A stretch of DNA of 57,943 nucleotides. Origin: Streptomyces sp. AC550_RSS872. Its GTDB lineage: Bacteria > Actinomycetota > Actinomycetes > Streptomycetales > Streptomycetaceae. The translations under genes were made by a program, and so were the position numbers. Every line of letters begins with the position of its first letter. Position 1 is the stretch's first letter. Below, piece after piece: positions 17,096 to 25,934 of the stretch. The DNA is taken from NCBI RefSeq assembly GCF_019049285.1, contig NZ_JAGMUL010000195.1, positions 61,628 through 119,570 on the forward strand, read 5' to 3'. The notes below the pieces were generated by a model that searched no databases, was not told the DNA's origin, and worked only from the letters and a program-made list of their open reading frames with translations.

Positions 17096-17359
17096 CCAAC
17101 CGGGGCCACCTCAGCGACCGTCCCGCCGCAAGCTCGCATCGAACGGGTTGGCGTGCCCCTCGCGAGCCCGAGGGAACGCCCGGGCTGTGGTGGCGTCGTC
17201 GCAGGTAATGGCGGTTGTGGCGGGACGAATGGGCTTTGTCTCGGCCGAGGTGGTCGGGCCCAGTGCCTCATCCGAGGGGCATCGCCCCACTGGCCGCCGG
17301 AGAAGCATTGCATGGGCGCGGCGTTGTCGGTGGTCGCCGTTACGCTCGGCGCATGGCTT
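17096..17359. other. Intergenic stretch before the IS-like hairpin
   Basis: No convincing gene is present. A minus-strand frame at about 17111-17308 has some protein-like composition but no ribosome site and no recognised family. It may be debris associated with the adjacent insertion remnant. Confidence 0.4.
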
Positions 17360-17393
17360 TGACTGCTCCTCTCCCTGCGGGGAGAGGATTCCT
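17360..17393 (+). mobile_element. IS200/IS605-like end hairpin, site 2
   Basis: TGACTGCTC (17360-17368) leads into CCTCTCCC (17368-17375), loop TGCG and GGGAGAGG (17380-17387), followed by ATTCC. The layout equals that at 9616-9650, including the TGACTGCTC lead and the ATTCC tail. A second GC hairpin, CCTTCGGGAGC/GCTCCCGAAGG, follows at 17404-17425. No transposase remains. Confidence 0.5.
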
Positions 17394-17459
17394 GACTCAG
17401 GCAGCCTTCGGGAGCAGCGCTCCCGAAGGCCTTACGCCCTCAACGCCAGCAGGGTTCAG

Positions 17460-17630
17460 ACCAGCCCGGACGAGCATCACGCGGGCGGAATTCTTTTCCG
17501 GCTCCCCCTCGAACTTCACGAACGCCTTGCGGCGCGTGCAAAGCGAGAGCACAGGTCGGTCAACGGCGAAATCGTGCACCTCTTGGATGTCGCGCTCACC
17601 GATCAGTCGGCAAACGCCGAGGCGCCCTGA
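17460..17630 (+). pseudogene. Beheaded Arc-like ribbon-helix-helix gene
   Basis: The frame ending at 17630 encodes ILFRLPLELHERLAARAK followed by REHRSVNGEIVHLLDVAL, a clear Arc/MetJ-type ribbon-helix-helix DNA-binding domain such as antitoxins have. No ATG, GTG or TTG with a ribosome site precedes the first strand in this frame, and the region just upstream is the IS-like hairpin. The likely history is loss of the 5' end by insertion. If a non-standard upstream start is used it could still be translated. No toxin partner lies next to it. Confidence 0.6.
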
Positions 17631-17714
17631 CGACGATTCGCCTCGTCCTGACCCGCTCTGCGGGACGCCGAATCCACCCCGGACCGAAGGCCGTGACACC
17701 CTCGGAGGACCCCG

Positions 17715-18965
17715 ATGAAGACATCCCCCGAATCCCCCCTGCCCGTCGGCGAGGTGTCGCGGCTCATCGGGGGGTGGATCGACCGCCTCGGCGCGATCTG
17801 GGTCGAGGGCCAGATCACCCAGCTGTCCCGACGCCCCGGCGCCGGCGTCGTGTTCCTGACGCTGCGCGACCCGTCGTACGACATCTCCGTGAGCGTGACG
17901 GCGTACCGGCAGGTGTTCGACGCCGTCGCCGACGTGGTGAGCGAGGGCGCCCGCGTCGTCGTCCTCGCCAAGCCCGAGTGGTACGCCCCGCGCGGCCAGC
18001 TCTCCCTGCGCGCCGCCGAGATAAAGCCGGTCGGCGTCGGTGAGCTCCTCGCCCGGCTGGAGATGCTGAAGAAGTCACTCGCCGCCGAGGGACTCTTCGC
18101 CCCGGAGCGGAAGAAGCCGCTCCCCTTCCTCCCTCAGCTCATCGGCCTCGTCTGCGGCCGGGCCTCCGCGGCCGAGCGGGACGTGCTGGAGAACGCCCGC
18201 CACCGCTGGCCCGCCGTCCGCTTCGAGGTCCGCAACGTCCCCGTGCAGGGCGTCCACGCCGTACCGCAGGTCGTGCAGGCGGTGAAGGAGCTCGACGAGA
18301 TCGACGCCGTGGACGTGATCATCGTCGCCCGCGGCGGCGGCAGCGTCGAGGACCTGCTGCCCTTCTCCGACGAGCAGCTCGTGCGGGCCGTCGCCTCCTG
18401 CCGTACTCCCGTCGTCTCCGCGATCGGGCACGAGCCCGACAACCCCCTCCTCGACCACGTCGCCGACCTGCGCGCCTCCACCCCCACCGACGCCGCGAAG
18501 AAGGTCGTACCGGACGTGGGCGAGGAGTACGAGCGGGTGCGGATGCTGCGTGACCGGGCCCGGCGGTGCGTCGAGGCGTTCGTCGAGCGCGAGGAGCGAG
18601 GGCTCGCGCACGCCCTCGCGCGGCCGTCGATAGAGGATCCGCACCGGATGATCGACGAGCGGGCCGATCACGTGGCCTCGCTCCTCGACCGCGGCCGCCG
18701 CTGCCTCGGCCACCTCCTCGGCCGCGCCGAGTCCGAGCTGACACACACGCACGCGCGCGTGGTGGCCCTCTCCCCCGCCGCGACCCTGAAGCGGGGATAC
18801 GCGGTGCTCCAGCGGGCCGACGGGCATGTGGTCCGGGACCCGGGCGAGGTGACGGCCGACGAGGCGCTGCGGGCGCGCGTCGCCGAGGGTGAGTTCTCGG
18901 TACGAGTCGAAGCACAGAACGAAGCGCGAAGCGACGCACGAAGCGATGCACGAAGCGATGCATAG
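17715..18965 (+). CDS. xseA: Exodeoxyribonuclease VII large subunit (416 aa)
   Basis: The catalytic large subunit of exonuclease VII, which degrades single-stranded DNA to oligonucleotides. The N-terminal OB-fold (about 10-105) has LPVGEVSRLIGGWIDRL and the VEGQI...LTLRD pattern. The catalytic domain (about 125-300) includes IGLVCGRASAAERDVLE, DVIIVARGGGSVEDLLPFSD and SAIGHEPDNPLLDHVADLRA; the family usually reads HETD here, so GHEPD is typical of actinobacteria. A coiled-coil region follows, and the C-terminus ends in the repeat NEARSDARSDARSDA encoded by a 12-bp tandem repeat. xseB starts nine bases after the stop. Confidence 0.95.
   Translation: MKTSPESPLPVGEVSRLIGGWIDRLGAIWVEGQITQLSRRPGAGVVFLTLRDPSYDISVSVTAYRQVFDAVADVVSEGARVVVLAKPEWYAPRGQLSLRAAEIKPVGVGELLARLEMLKKSLAAEGLFAPERKKPLPFLPQLIGLVCGRASAAERDVLENARHRWPAVRFEVRNVPVQGVHAVPQVVQAVKELDEIDAVDVIIVARGGGSVEDLLPFSDEQLVRAVASCRTPVVSAIGHEPDNPLLDHVADLRASTPTDAAKKVVPDVGEEYERVRMLRDRARRCVEAFVEREERGLAHALARPSIEDPHRMIDERADHVASLLDRGRRCLGHLLGRAESELTHTHARVVALSPAATLKRGYAVLQRADGHVVRDPGEVTADEALRARVAEGEFSVRVEAQNEARSDARSDARSDA
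18925..18960 (+). repeat. 12-bp tandem repeat at the xseA 3' end
   Basis: Three copies of CACGAAGCGATG or a close variant lie at 18925-18936, 18937-18948 and 18949-18960. They encode the ARSD repeat that ends the protein. Copy number changes would keep the frame. Confidence 0.85.
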
Positions 18966-18974
18966 GGTGGGCGA

Positions 18975-19220
18975 ATGACCAGCAAGGTGGAAGAGGCACT
19001 CGGGTACGAGCAGGCCCGGGACGAGCTGATCGAGGTCGTACGGCGGCTGGAGGCCGGCGGTACGACGCTTGAGGAGTCCCTGGCGCTCTGGGAGCGGGGC
19101 GAGGAGCTGGCCAAGGTGTGCCGGCGCTGGCTGGACGGGGCGCGGGCCCGGCTGGACGCGGCTCTCGCCGAGGAGGCCGAGGCGGAGGCCGCACAGGAGA
19201 ACGCCGGGGGCGAGTCCTAG
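18975..19220 (+). CDS. xseB: Exodeoxyribonuclease VII small subunit (81 aa)
   Basis: The small subunit that wraps the large subunit of exonuclease VII. The sequence LGYEQARDELIEVVRRLEAG, then GTTLEESLALWERGEELAKVC, is the family pattern of a two-helix protein. ATG at 18975 lies nine bases after the xseA stop, so the two are one operon. Length is normal. The C-terminus is Glu/Ala-rich. A 26-bp tandem repeat follows directly after the stop. Confidence 0.95.
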   Translation: MTSKVEEALGYEQARDELIEVVRRLEAGGTTLEESLALWERGEELAKVCRRWLDGARARLDAALAEEAEAEAAQENAGGES

Positions 19221-19229
19221 AGCCGGCCT

Positions 19230-19333
19230 GTAGTCGACCGGCGGCTGGTCGGCCGGTAGGCGAGCGGCGGCTGAGCGGCCGGTAGGCGACCGGCGGCTGA
19301 GCGGCCGGTAGGCGACCGGCGGCTGAGCGGCCG
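19230..19333 (+). repeat. 26-bp tandem repeat, four copies
   Basis: Four 26-bp units fill 19230-19333, starting GTAGGCGACCGGC or GTAGTCGACCGGC and ending GAGCGGCCG or GGTCGGCCG. Units 3 and 4 are identical; units 1 and 2 differ by a few bases. The array starts ten bases after the xseB stop. Each unit contains CGGCCG, so the transcript may fold and act as a terminator, though no single clean hairpin stands out. Confidence 0.9.
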
Positions 19334-19395
19334 GTCGGCTGAGGCCCGCCTCACGCGATCAGACTGTGAAGCGGATCACCACATCCCACCTTTTG

Positions 19396-19455
19396 TTGAA
19401 CCTTGAACTTGTCTCGCGTACTGTCGTTCCTGTAAACGGGCCCCGGTCCGTTTAC
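19396..19455 (+). promoter_or_regulatory. Promoter and operator of the nitroreductase gene
   Basis: TTGAAC at 19396-19401 and TACTGT at 19419-19424 are 17 bases apart and form a good housekeeping promoter. A second TTGAAC follows at 19403-19408. Downstream of the -10, GTAAACGG (19432-19439) and CCGTTTAC (19448-19455) form a perfect 8-bp inverted repeat with an 8-base spacer, well placed for a repressor. The regulator is unknown. Confidence 0.6.
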
Positions 19456-19495
19456 GCCACCCACGACGCCAGGCACAACCCGAGAAGGTGCACGC

Positions 19496-20086
19496 ATGTC
19501 TCTCGTTCTTGACCCCGCTGCCCAGGACCTGCTCTTCCGCGAGGCCCGCACCGCGAACACCTTCACCGACGAGCCGGTGACCGAGGAGCAGGTCCAGGCG
19601 ATCTACGACCTGGTCAAGTACGGCCCCACCGCCTTCAACCAGACCCCGCTGCGCATCACCCTGGTCCGCTCGGCCGAGGCCCGTGAGCGTCTGGTCCAGC
19701 ACATGGCCGAGGGCAACCAGGCCAAGACCGCTGCCGCCCCGCTGGTCGCGATCCTGTCCGCGGACAACGAGTTCCACGAGGAGCTGCCGGCCCTGTTCCC
19801 GGCGTTCCCGCAGGCCAAGGACGTCTTCTTCAGCGAGCGCGCGGCCCGTGAGAACGCCGCCGGGATGAACGCCGCCCTCCAGGCCGCGTACTTCATCGTC
19901 GGTATCCGCGCCGCCGGGCTGGCCGCCGGACCGATGACCGGCTGCGACTTCGAGGGCGTCCGCAAGGAGTTCCTGGACGACGACCACACCCCCCTGATGG
20001 TCGTCAACATCGGCAAGCCGGGCGCCGACGCCTGGTACCCGCGCTCCCCGCGTCTGGAGTACGACCAGGTCATCACCACGGTCTGA
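19496..20086 (+). CDS. Malonic semialdehyde reductase / nitroreductase family protein (196 aa)
   Basis: An FMN-dependent oxidoreductase of the nitroreductase superfamily, RutE/HadB-like group, which reduces malonic semialdehyde or similar substrates. FREARTANTFTDEPVTEEQV carries the flavin-phosphate binding start, VKYGPTAFNQTPLRI the FMN contact, and AAGLAAGPMTGCDFEGV the second flavin region. Length of about 196 matches the RutE-like subgroup. There is no pyrimidine-degradation operon nearby, so the true substrate is uncertain. It is monocistronic, with its own promoter, an inverted repeat and a clear terminator at 20109. Confidence 0.9.
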   Translation: MSLVLDPAAQDLLFREARTANTFTDEPVTEEQVQAIYDLVKYGPTAFNQTPLRITLVRSAEARERLVQHMAEGNQAKTAAAPLVAILSADNEFHEELPALFPAFPQAKDVFFSERAARENAAGMNAALQAAYFIVGIRAAGLAAGPMTGCDFEGVRKEFLDDDHTPLMVVNIGKPGADAWYPRSPRLEYDQVITTV

Positions 20087-20108
20087 GCTGAACCGACCCG
20101 CACAACAG

Positions 20109-20135
20109 AGGCCCTCGGCGGTATGCCGAGGGCCT
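20109..20135 (+). terminator. Hairpin terminator after the nitroreductase gene
   Basis: AGGCCCTCGGC (20109-20119) pairs with GCCGAGGGCCT (20125-20135), followed by TTCGT. The 11-bp stem with a five-base loop lies 22 bases after the stop codon. Confidence 0.9.
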
Positions 20136-20189
20136 TTCGTCATCCGCGGACGGTCGGTCGCCGCCACCAGGGCGTACCCGACCCTCAGG

Positions 20190-20711
20190 TCACTCCGCCT
20201 TCAGCGACTTCGCCATCTGCGTCAGCTGCTCGAACGACCCCGTGCCCGCCACCACCGTGGTCACGCCCTTCTCCTGATGCACGAGCGCGTCGTACCGGCC
20301 GCCCGTGTAGCGCGTCCACGTCCGGTCGCCGATCTTCTCGGTGACGTCGGTGGCCCGCCCGCCCTGGGTGGCCTCCTCCAGGAACGTCGCCGGCTTCTCG
20401 GCGGACTGCTGGACCTGGACGTAGTCCCCGGCCGAGGTGTGGAAGCCGAGGTGCCACGCGTCGAAGTCGTCGCCCTTGAAGCGGACGGACGTCGGCTTCC
20501 AGGTGTCGGGCAGCCCCTGCGGCGCGACCACCGGGTAGGACGCCGCGCGGCGGGCCGTGAGCAGCTCGACGCGGTAGTCGACCCGCGGGAGGTCGGGAGC
20601 GCCGTCCTCATGGGGAACGAAGAGATAGATGACTCCCGCCGCGAGCACGGTCACTCCCAAGGAGAGGACCATGTTGCGGACCGACTTCTGCTTGCCGTTC
20701 GAACCTGCCAC
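20190..20711 (-). CDS. DUF4245 membrane-anchored protein (173 aa)
   Basis: A short cytoplasmic start is followed by one membrane segment at about 13-32 (MVLSLGVTVLAAGVIYLFVP). The rest is an extracytoplasmic domain with VDYRVELLTARRAASYPVVA, LPDTWKPTSVRF and HLGFHTSAGDYVQVQQS, the pattern of DUF4245. Start is GTG at 20711. It is divergent from glpX, an association common in actinobacteria. No function is known. Confidence 0.88.
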   Translation of the reverse strand: MAGSNGKQKSVRNMVLSLGVTVLAAGVIYLFVPHEDGAPDLPRVDYRVELLTARRAASYPVVAPQGLPDTWKPTSVRFKGDDFDAWHLGFHTSAGDYVQVQQSAEKPATFLEEATQGGRATDVTEKIGDRTWTRYTGGRYDALVHQEKGVTTVVAGTGSFEQLTQMAKSLKAE

Positions 20712-20839
20712 GCCCCCTATCGTCGCAGGTGCCCTGGCCTGCTCATCCGTGGGGCCCCCTGCTCATTCTGCGCGCCCGGGGATAGAGTCAGGGCGGTCAC
20801 CCTCATCCGGCCGTCGTCGTATCAGAAAGGTGCGCTCCG

Positions 20840-21877
20840 ATGACCGAGAATCATCATCATTTGCCGTCCGAGCTCGAAGTACCCAGCGAAGCCCCCGATC
20901 GCAACCTCGCCCTGGAACTGGTCCGTGTGACCGAGGCGGCGGCGATGGCCGCGGGCCGCTGGGTCGGGCGCGGCGACAAGAACGGCGCCGACGGTGCCGC
21001 GGTGCGCGCCATGCGGACCCTCGTCCACACCGTGTCGATGAACGGCGTCGTCGTCATCGGTGAGGGCGAGAAGGACGAAGCGCCGATGCTCTTCAACGGG
21101 GAGCGGGTCGGCGACGGAACCGGGGCCGAGGTCGACATCGCCGTCGACCCGATCGACGGGACCACGCTGACCGCGAAGGGCATGCCCAACGCGATCTCCG
21201 TGCTCGCCGCGGCGGACCGGGGATCCATGTTCGACCCGTCCGCCGTCTTCTACATGGACAAGCTGGTCACCGGCCCCGAGGCCGCCGACTTCGTCGACAT
21301 CGACGCGCCCGTGTCCGTGAACATCCGCCGGGTCGCCAAGGCGAAGCGGTCCACGCCCGAGGACGTCACCGTCGTCATCCTCGACCGGCCCCGGCACGAG
21401 GGCATCATCAAGGAGATCCGGGATGCCGGTGCGCGCATCAAGCTGATCTCCGACGGCGATGTCGCGGGGTCGATCTACGCCCTGCGCGAGGGCACCGGTG
21501 TCGACATGCTGCTCGGCATCGGCGGTACGCCGGAGGGGATCATCTCGGCCTGTGCGGTGAAGTGCCTGGGCGGCACGATCCAGGGCAAGCTCTGGCCGAA
21601 GGACGACGAGGAGCGGCAGCGGGCCATCGACGCCGGCCACGACCTCGACCGGGTGCTGCTGACGGACGACCTGGTCGCCGGGGACAACGTGTTCTTCGTC
21701 GCGACCGGCATCACCGACGGCGAGCTGCTGCGGGGTGTGCGGTACCGGTCGGAGAACGCGACGACCGACTCGATCGTGATGCGCTCGAAGTCGGGGACGG
21801 TGCGGCGGATCGACTCCGAGCACCGGCTGAGCAAGCTGCGGGCCTACAGCGCGATTGATTTCGACCGCGCGAAGTAG
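20840..21877 (+). CDS. glpX: Class II fructose-1,6-bisphosphatase (345 aa)
   Basis: A GlpX-type phosphatase that hydrolyses fructose-1,6-bisphosphate to fructose-6-phosphate in gluconeogenesis. Metal and substrate motifs are GEGEKDEAPMLFNGE and VDIAVDPIDGTTLTAKG, the Li-sensitive phosphatase signature. LISDGDVAGSI and LLGIGGTPEGIISACAVKCL are GlpX-specific. ATG at 20840 follows GAAAGG. Because actinobacteria often rely on GlpX alone, it is probably essential for growth on gluconeogenic carbon. The neighbours (fumarases) are also central metabolism. Confidence 0.96.
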   Translation: MTENHHHLPSELEVPSEAPDRNLALELVRVTEAAAMAAGRWVGRGDKNGADGAAVRAMRTLVHTVSMNGVVVIGEGEKDEAPMLFNGERVGDGTGAEVDIAVDPIDGTTLTAKGMPNAISVLAAADRGSMFDPSAVFYMDKLVTGPEAADFVDIDAPVSVNIRRVAKAKRSTPEDVTVVILDRPRHEGIIKEIRDAGARIKLISDGDVAGSIYALREGTGVDMLLGIGGTPEGIISACAVKCLGGTIQGKLWPKDDEERQRAIDAGHDLDRVLLTDDLVAGDNVFFVATGITDGELLRGVRYRSENATTDSIVMRSKSGTVRRIDSEHRLSKLRAYSAIDFDRAK

Positions 21878-21900
21878 AGAGTTCGCCCAGTAGCCCGGGG

Positions 21901-21990
21901 CTGCGGATCGTCGGCGACTGCGGGTGATGCGTGGCTGGTCGCGCCCACGCGACCGCCAATCAAACACAGTCCCGCGCCCCTGGGGCGGCG
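21901..21990 (+). repeat. Dispersed GC-rich intergenic repeat, copy 2
   Basis: GTGGCTGGTCGCGCCCACGC and CACAGTCCCGCGCCCCTG match the copies at 71-155 and 32351-32451. The copy lies between the glpX stop and the terminator at 22007. Confidence 0.55.
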
Positions 21991-22006
21991 CGCTTCCCGG
22001 CGACAG

Positions 22007-22038
22007 AAAGGCGCCCCCGGTGCGGAGGGGGCGCCTTT
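22007..22038. terminator. Bidirectional hairpin terminator between glpX and the whiB-like gene
   Basis: AAAGGCGCCCCC (22007-22018) pairs perfectly with GGGGGCGCCTTT (22027-22038), with TTTCC on one side. The 12-bp stem serves the convergent genes. Confidence 0.9.
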
Positions 22039-22046
22039 CCTGATGT

Positions 22047-22424
22047 CTAACCCGCCTGCGCTATCCGGTTCGCCGTCCCCGCCGTCTTCTTCAGCTCCAT
22101 CTCGCGGCGGCGGCGCCTGGCCAGGACCACTCGGCGTTCCGCCGCGGTCAGGCCGCCCCAGACGCCGTACGGCTCGGGCTGGAGGAGGGCGTGTTCGCGG
22201 CACTCGACCATGACGGGGCAGCGGGCACAGACCCGCTTGGCCGCCTCCTCGCGGGAGAGTCGGGCCGCGGTGGGCTCTTTCGAAGGCGCGAAGAACAGGC
22301 CGGCCTCGTCGCGGCGGCACACGGCTTCCGTATGCCATGGGGCGTCTTGGTCCCTGTCTCGCACTGGCACCCGCTGGGCCGGAACGGCAGCTACCTGCAG
22401 GGACGAATGCGGCGGTTGCAGCAC
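22047..22424 (-). CDS. wblI: WhiB-like iron-sulfur transcription factor (125 aa)
   Basis: An actinobacterial Wbl protein carrying a 4Fe-4S cluster. The four ligands are in AVCRRDE and RVCARCPVMVEC (C-X..-C-X2-C-X5-C). GVWGG is the beta-turn that binds the sigma factor, and RRRRREMELKK is the basic DNA-contact tail. Start is GTG at 22424 with AGGAGT in front. The position near glpX and fumarase matches the gene called wblI in S. coelicolor as I recall it; the symbol rests on that synteny. The function of this Wbl member is not well defined. Confidence 0.88.
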   Translation of the reverse strand: MLQPPHSSLQVAAVPAQRVPVRDRDQDAPWHTEAVCRRDEAGLFFAPSKEPTAARLSREEAAKRVCARCPVMVECREHALLQPEPYGVWGGLTAAERRVVLARRRRREMELKKTAGTANRIAQAG

Positions 22425-22599
22425 GGTCTACTCCTGACGACGGCTTCGCGAGCGAGAGACGATGCAGCAAGGTCTACCCGCTGTGCGCGCGCCTATGCAG
22501 GGAGTTCCGAACCGCTGGATCCCAGGGGGTTCGGCACCCTTGTCCGGGGCGTCCGCAACGGCCGAAAGGTGCGGCGGAAGCCGGTCCGATTCACAACCG

Positions 22600-23283
22600 T
22601 CAACGATCCAGATGCTTGCGCAAACTCTTGTCGACCTTGCGCTGGACACGGTCGAGAATGTCGGCGACGACTTTCCCCCGCTTCGGCCGGCCCTCGATGT
22701 TGCCCAGCACCGCCCAGCCGTCGACATGGACGACCGGCGCCTGCGGGTCCTCCGCGTCGAGGTGGTCCACCTCGAAGTTGCCGAGCACTCCGCCGCCGGT
22801 GCCGCGCAGCGAGACGTTCTCCGGGACGCGGACCTCGACGTTGCCGAAGACCGAGAACGCCCGGATCACGACCTGCTGGTACTCGAACAGGGCCTCGCTG
22901 AGGTCTATCTCCACGCTGCCGAAGATCGCGTACGCATGGATACGGCGGCCCGCGCGCCAGCGGCCCTTGCGGACGGCGCTGCTGAAGACCGCGACCACGT
23001 TGTCGTCGGGGTCGGCCGGTATCGCGCCCGGGTCGGGTCGGCCGGGGGCGGGGATGTGTGGTGTGCGGCGCACATGGGCGGCGGGCAGGTCCCGTATGAA
23101 GACATCCAGTTCACCCACCGTCCTGGCCGCCAGCACGCCTTCGACGCGCTCGGCGTGCTCGTCGGCGGTGAGGCGGCCCTCGGCCAGGGCGTCGCGCAGG
23201 ATGTCGGCGATCCGGTCGCGGTCGGCGTCGGAGGCACGGAGTTCGGTGGCGGCAGCGGGTGCGGTCTGCTTCTGAAGGTCCAC
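22600..23283 (-). CDS. DUF1707 and LiaF-like cell-wall-active domain protein (227 aa)
   Basis: Residues about 12-65 form a DUF1707 domain (LRASDADRDRIADILRDALAEG, then RLTADEHAERVEGVLAARTVGEL). Residues about 95-205 form a strand-rich LiaF/DUF2154-like C-terminal domain (AIFGSVEIDLSEA, SVFGNVEVRVPENV, AVLGNIEGRPK). LiaF-type domains act in envelope-stress control; here there is no membrane segment. GTG at 23283 is chosen because recognisable sequence starts there, although its ribosome site is weak. A direct repeat CGATAG-ATCG-CGATAG at 23305-23320 lies just upstream, followed by a 14-bp repeat array shared with the divergent fumarase. Confidence 0.8.
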   Translation of the reverse strand: MDLQKQTAPAAATELRASDADRDRIADILRDALAEGRLTADEHAERVEGVLAARTVGELDVFIRDLPAAHVRRTPHIPAPGRPDPGAIPADPDDNVVAVFSSAVRKGRWRAGRRIHAYAIFGSVEIDLSEALFEYQQVVIRAFSVFGNVEVRVPENVSLRGTGGGVLGNFEVDHLDAEDPQAPVVHVDGWAVLGNIEGRPKRGKVVADILDRVQRKVDKSLRKHLDR

Positions 23284-23323
23284 GGGCAGCAGCGTACCGA
23301 AACACGATAGATCGCGATAGCCC

Positions 23324-23407
23324 TGTGGATGACCGCCTGTGGATGACCGCCCATGGATGACCGCCCGGGGATGCCGACCCATGGATGACGACCCATGGAT
23401 GACGAAC
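23324..23407 (+). repeat. 14-bp tandem repeat, six copies, between DUF1707 and fumarase genes
   Basis: Six 14-bp units follow one another: TGTGGATGACCGCC twice, CATGGATGACCGCC, CGGGGATGCCGACC, CATGGATGACGACC and CATGGATGACGAAC. The array lies between the divergent DUF1707 and fumarase genes, about 100 bases from the fumarase start. Confidence 0.9.
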
Positions 23408-23509
23408 TGAGCCTTACCTCACAAGCTCGTCGTCAGTGGCAGGTTCTACGCTGGTGGACGCTGCCAACGGAGGCCAGCCGCGCTGTCTGTTTAGTGAGGA
23501 ATGGGCGAC

Positions 23510-25177
<1,668 letters not shown>

Positions 25178-25187
25178 CGGCTCGGGT

Positions 25188-25218
25188 GCGGCGGGGGACA
25201 GAACTCGCCCCCCGCCGC
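25188..25218 (+). terminator. Hairpin terminator after the class I fumarase
   Basis: GCGGCGGGGG (25188-25197) pairs with CCCCCGCCGC (25209-25218), starting ten bases after the stop codon. Confidence 0.7.
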
Positions 25219-25231
25219 CCCTGCCCGTCCC

Positions 25232-25335
25232 GTCCTCGAAGGGGCTCCGCCCCTTCAACCCCGCTGGGGGCCTTCGCCCCCAGACCCCCGCTTCGGCCCT
25301 GGACGGGCCTCGTCCTCAAACGCCGGACGGTCTGA
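25232..25335 (+). repeat. Streptomyces-type intergenic repeat with nested hairpins
   Basis: GAAGGGGCTCCGCCCCTTC, then CTGGGGGCCTTCGCCCCCAG and CCTGGACGGGCCTCGTCC follow in series. This arrangement is frequent downstream of Streptomyces genes and may be a mobile or palindromic repeat unit. It encodes nothing that I can see. Confidence 0.6.
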
Positions 25336-25801
25336 AATGCCTGGACCGGCACCGAGAAGTGAGCCCTTCGACGGCACCCGTCTCCCCGCCTCGACGTGCG
25401 CGACATGCGTCCGCGGCATGATCGCCTCGTTGGCCGGTCGCTGTCCGCGGTTGCCCCACCTGCTCGGGCGTGAGGGCGTCGAAGACCGCGCGACGTACGG
25501 CTTCCACACGGCCGGGGACGGCCCGCTCCAGCAGGGCCAGACCCTCGTCCGTGAGGATGGCAAGTCGGCTGCGGTCGTCGGTGGGGCCCTCCGGCCGGTC
25601 CACGAGGCCGACCTCGCGCAGTCGGTTCACCGCGTGCGTGAGCCGGCTGCGGGTGATCTTCAGCCGACAGGCCGGTTCGGACATGCCAAGGGTGCGGTCG
25701 GGCGCAGGGCGACCACGCCACACCAGGTGCCGCCTGGACCACCACTGAAGCCCGGAACCCTGTTCGGCCGGTCGGGCTCTGTGATGTTCACGGTGGCTTC
25801 C
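25336..25801 (-). pseudogene. Degraded MarR-family regulator gene
   Basis: The minus strand encodes LKITRSRLTHAVNRLREVGL followed by VDRPEGPTDDRSRLAILTDEGLALLE, the winged helix of a MarR regulator. The N-terminal helices expected before it are replaced by non-matching sequence, and after FDALTPEQVGQ the family pattern is lost, with a matching continuation in another frame. This indicates frameshifts on both sides. The neighbouring secreted-protein gene is also broken, so the pair appears to be decaying together. A shorter product containing the DNA-binding part could still be made. Confidence 0.55.
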
Positions 25802-25812
25802 CATCTCGGCCA

Positions 25813-25870
25813 ATAGAGGCAAACATCACCGATCCGTCCCTGTCTGGGAGTTGAGGACATTTGCCTCTAT
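25813..25870. promoter_or_regulatory. Widely spaced 11-bp inverted repeat upstream of the secreted-protein gene
   Basis: ATAGAGGCAAA at 25813-25823 and TTTGCCTCTAT at 25860-25870 are perfect inverse copies 36 bases apart. They lie between the MarR remnant and the secreted-protein gene. They may be two operator half-regions for the MarR protein or ends of a small element. Confidence 0.6.
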
Positions 25871-25934
25871 CACCGCATGGCTCCTCGCGGAAATTCTGAT
25901 CAAGGTCACAGCCACCGAACCGAGAGGAACCGCT

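Noticed and set aside
17111..17313. Possible fragment of an IS4/IS5-type transposase on the minus strand (GGQWGDAP-like)
   Set aside because: Only a few residues are similar and no DDE motif or terminal repeats are visible.
23324..23407. The 14-bp repeats as a CRISPR array
   Set aside because: The units are tandem without unique spacers and no cas gene is near.
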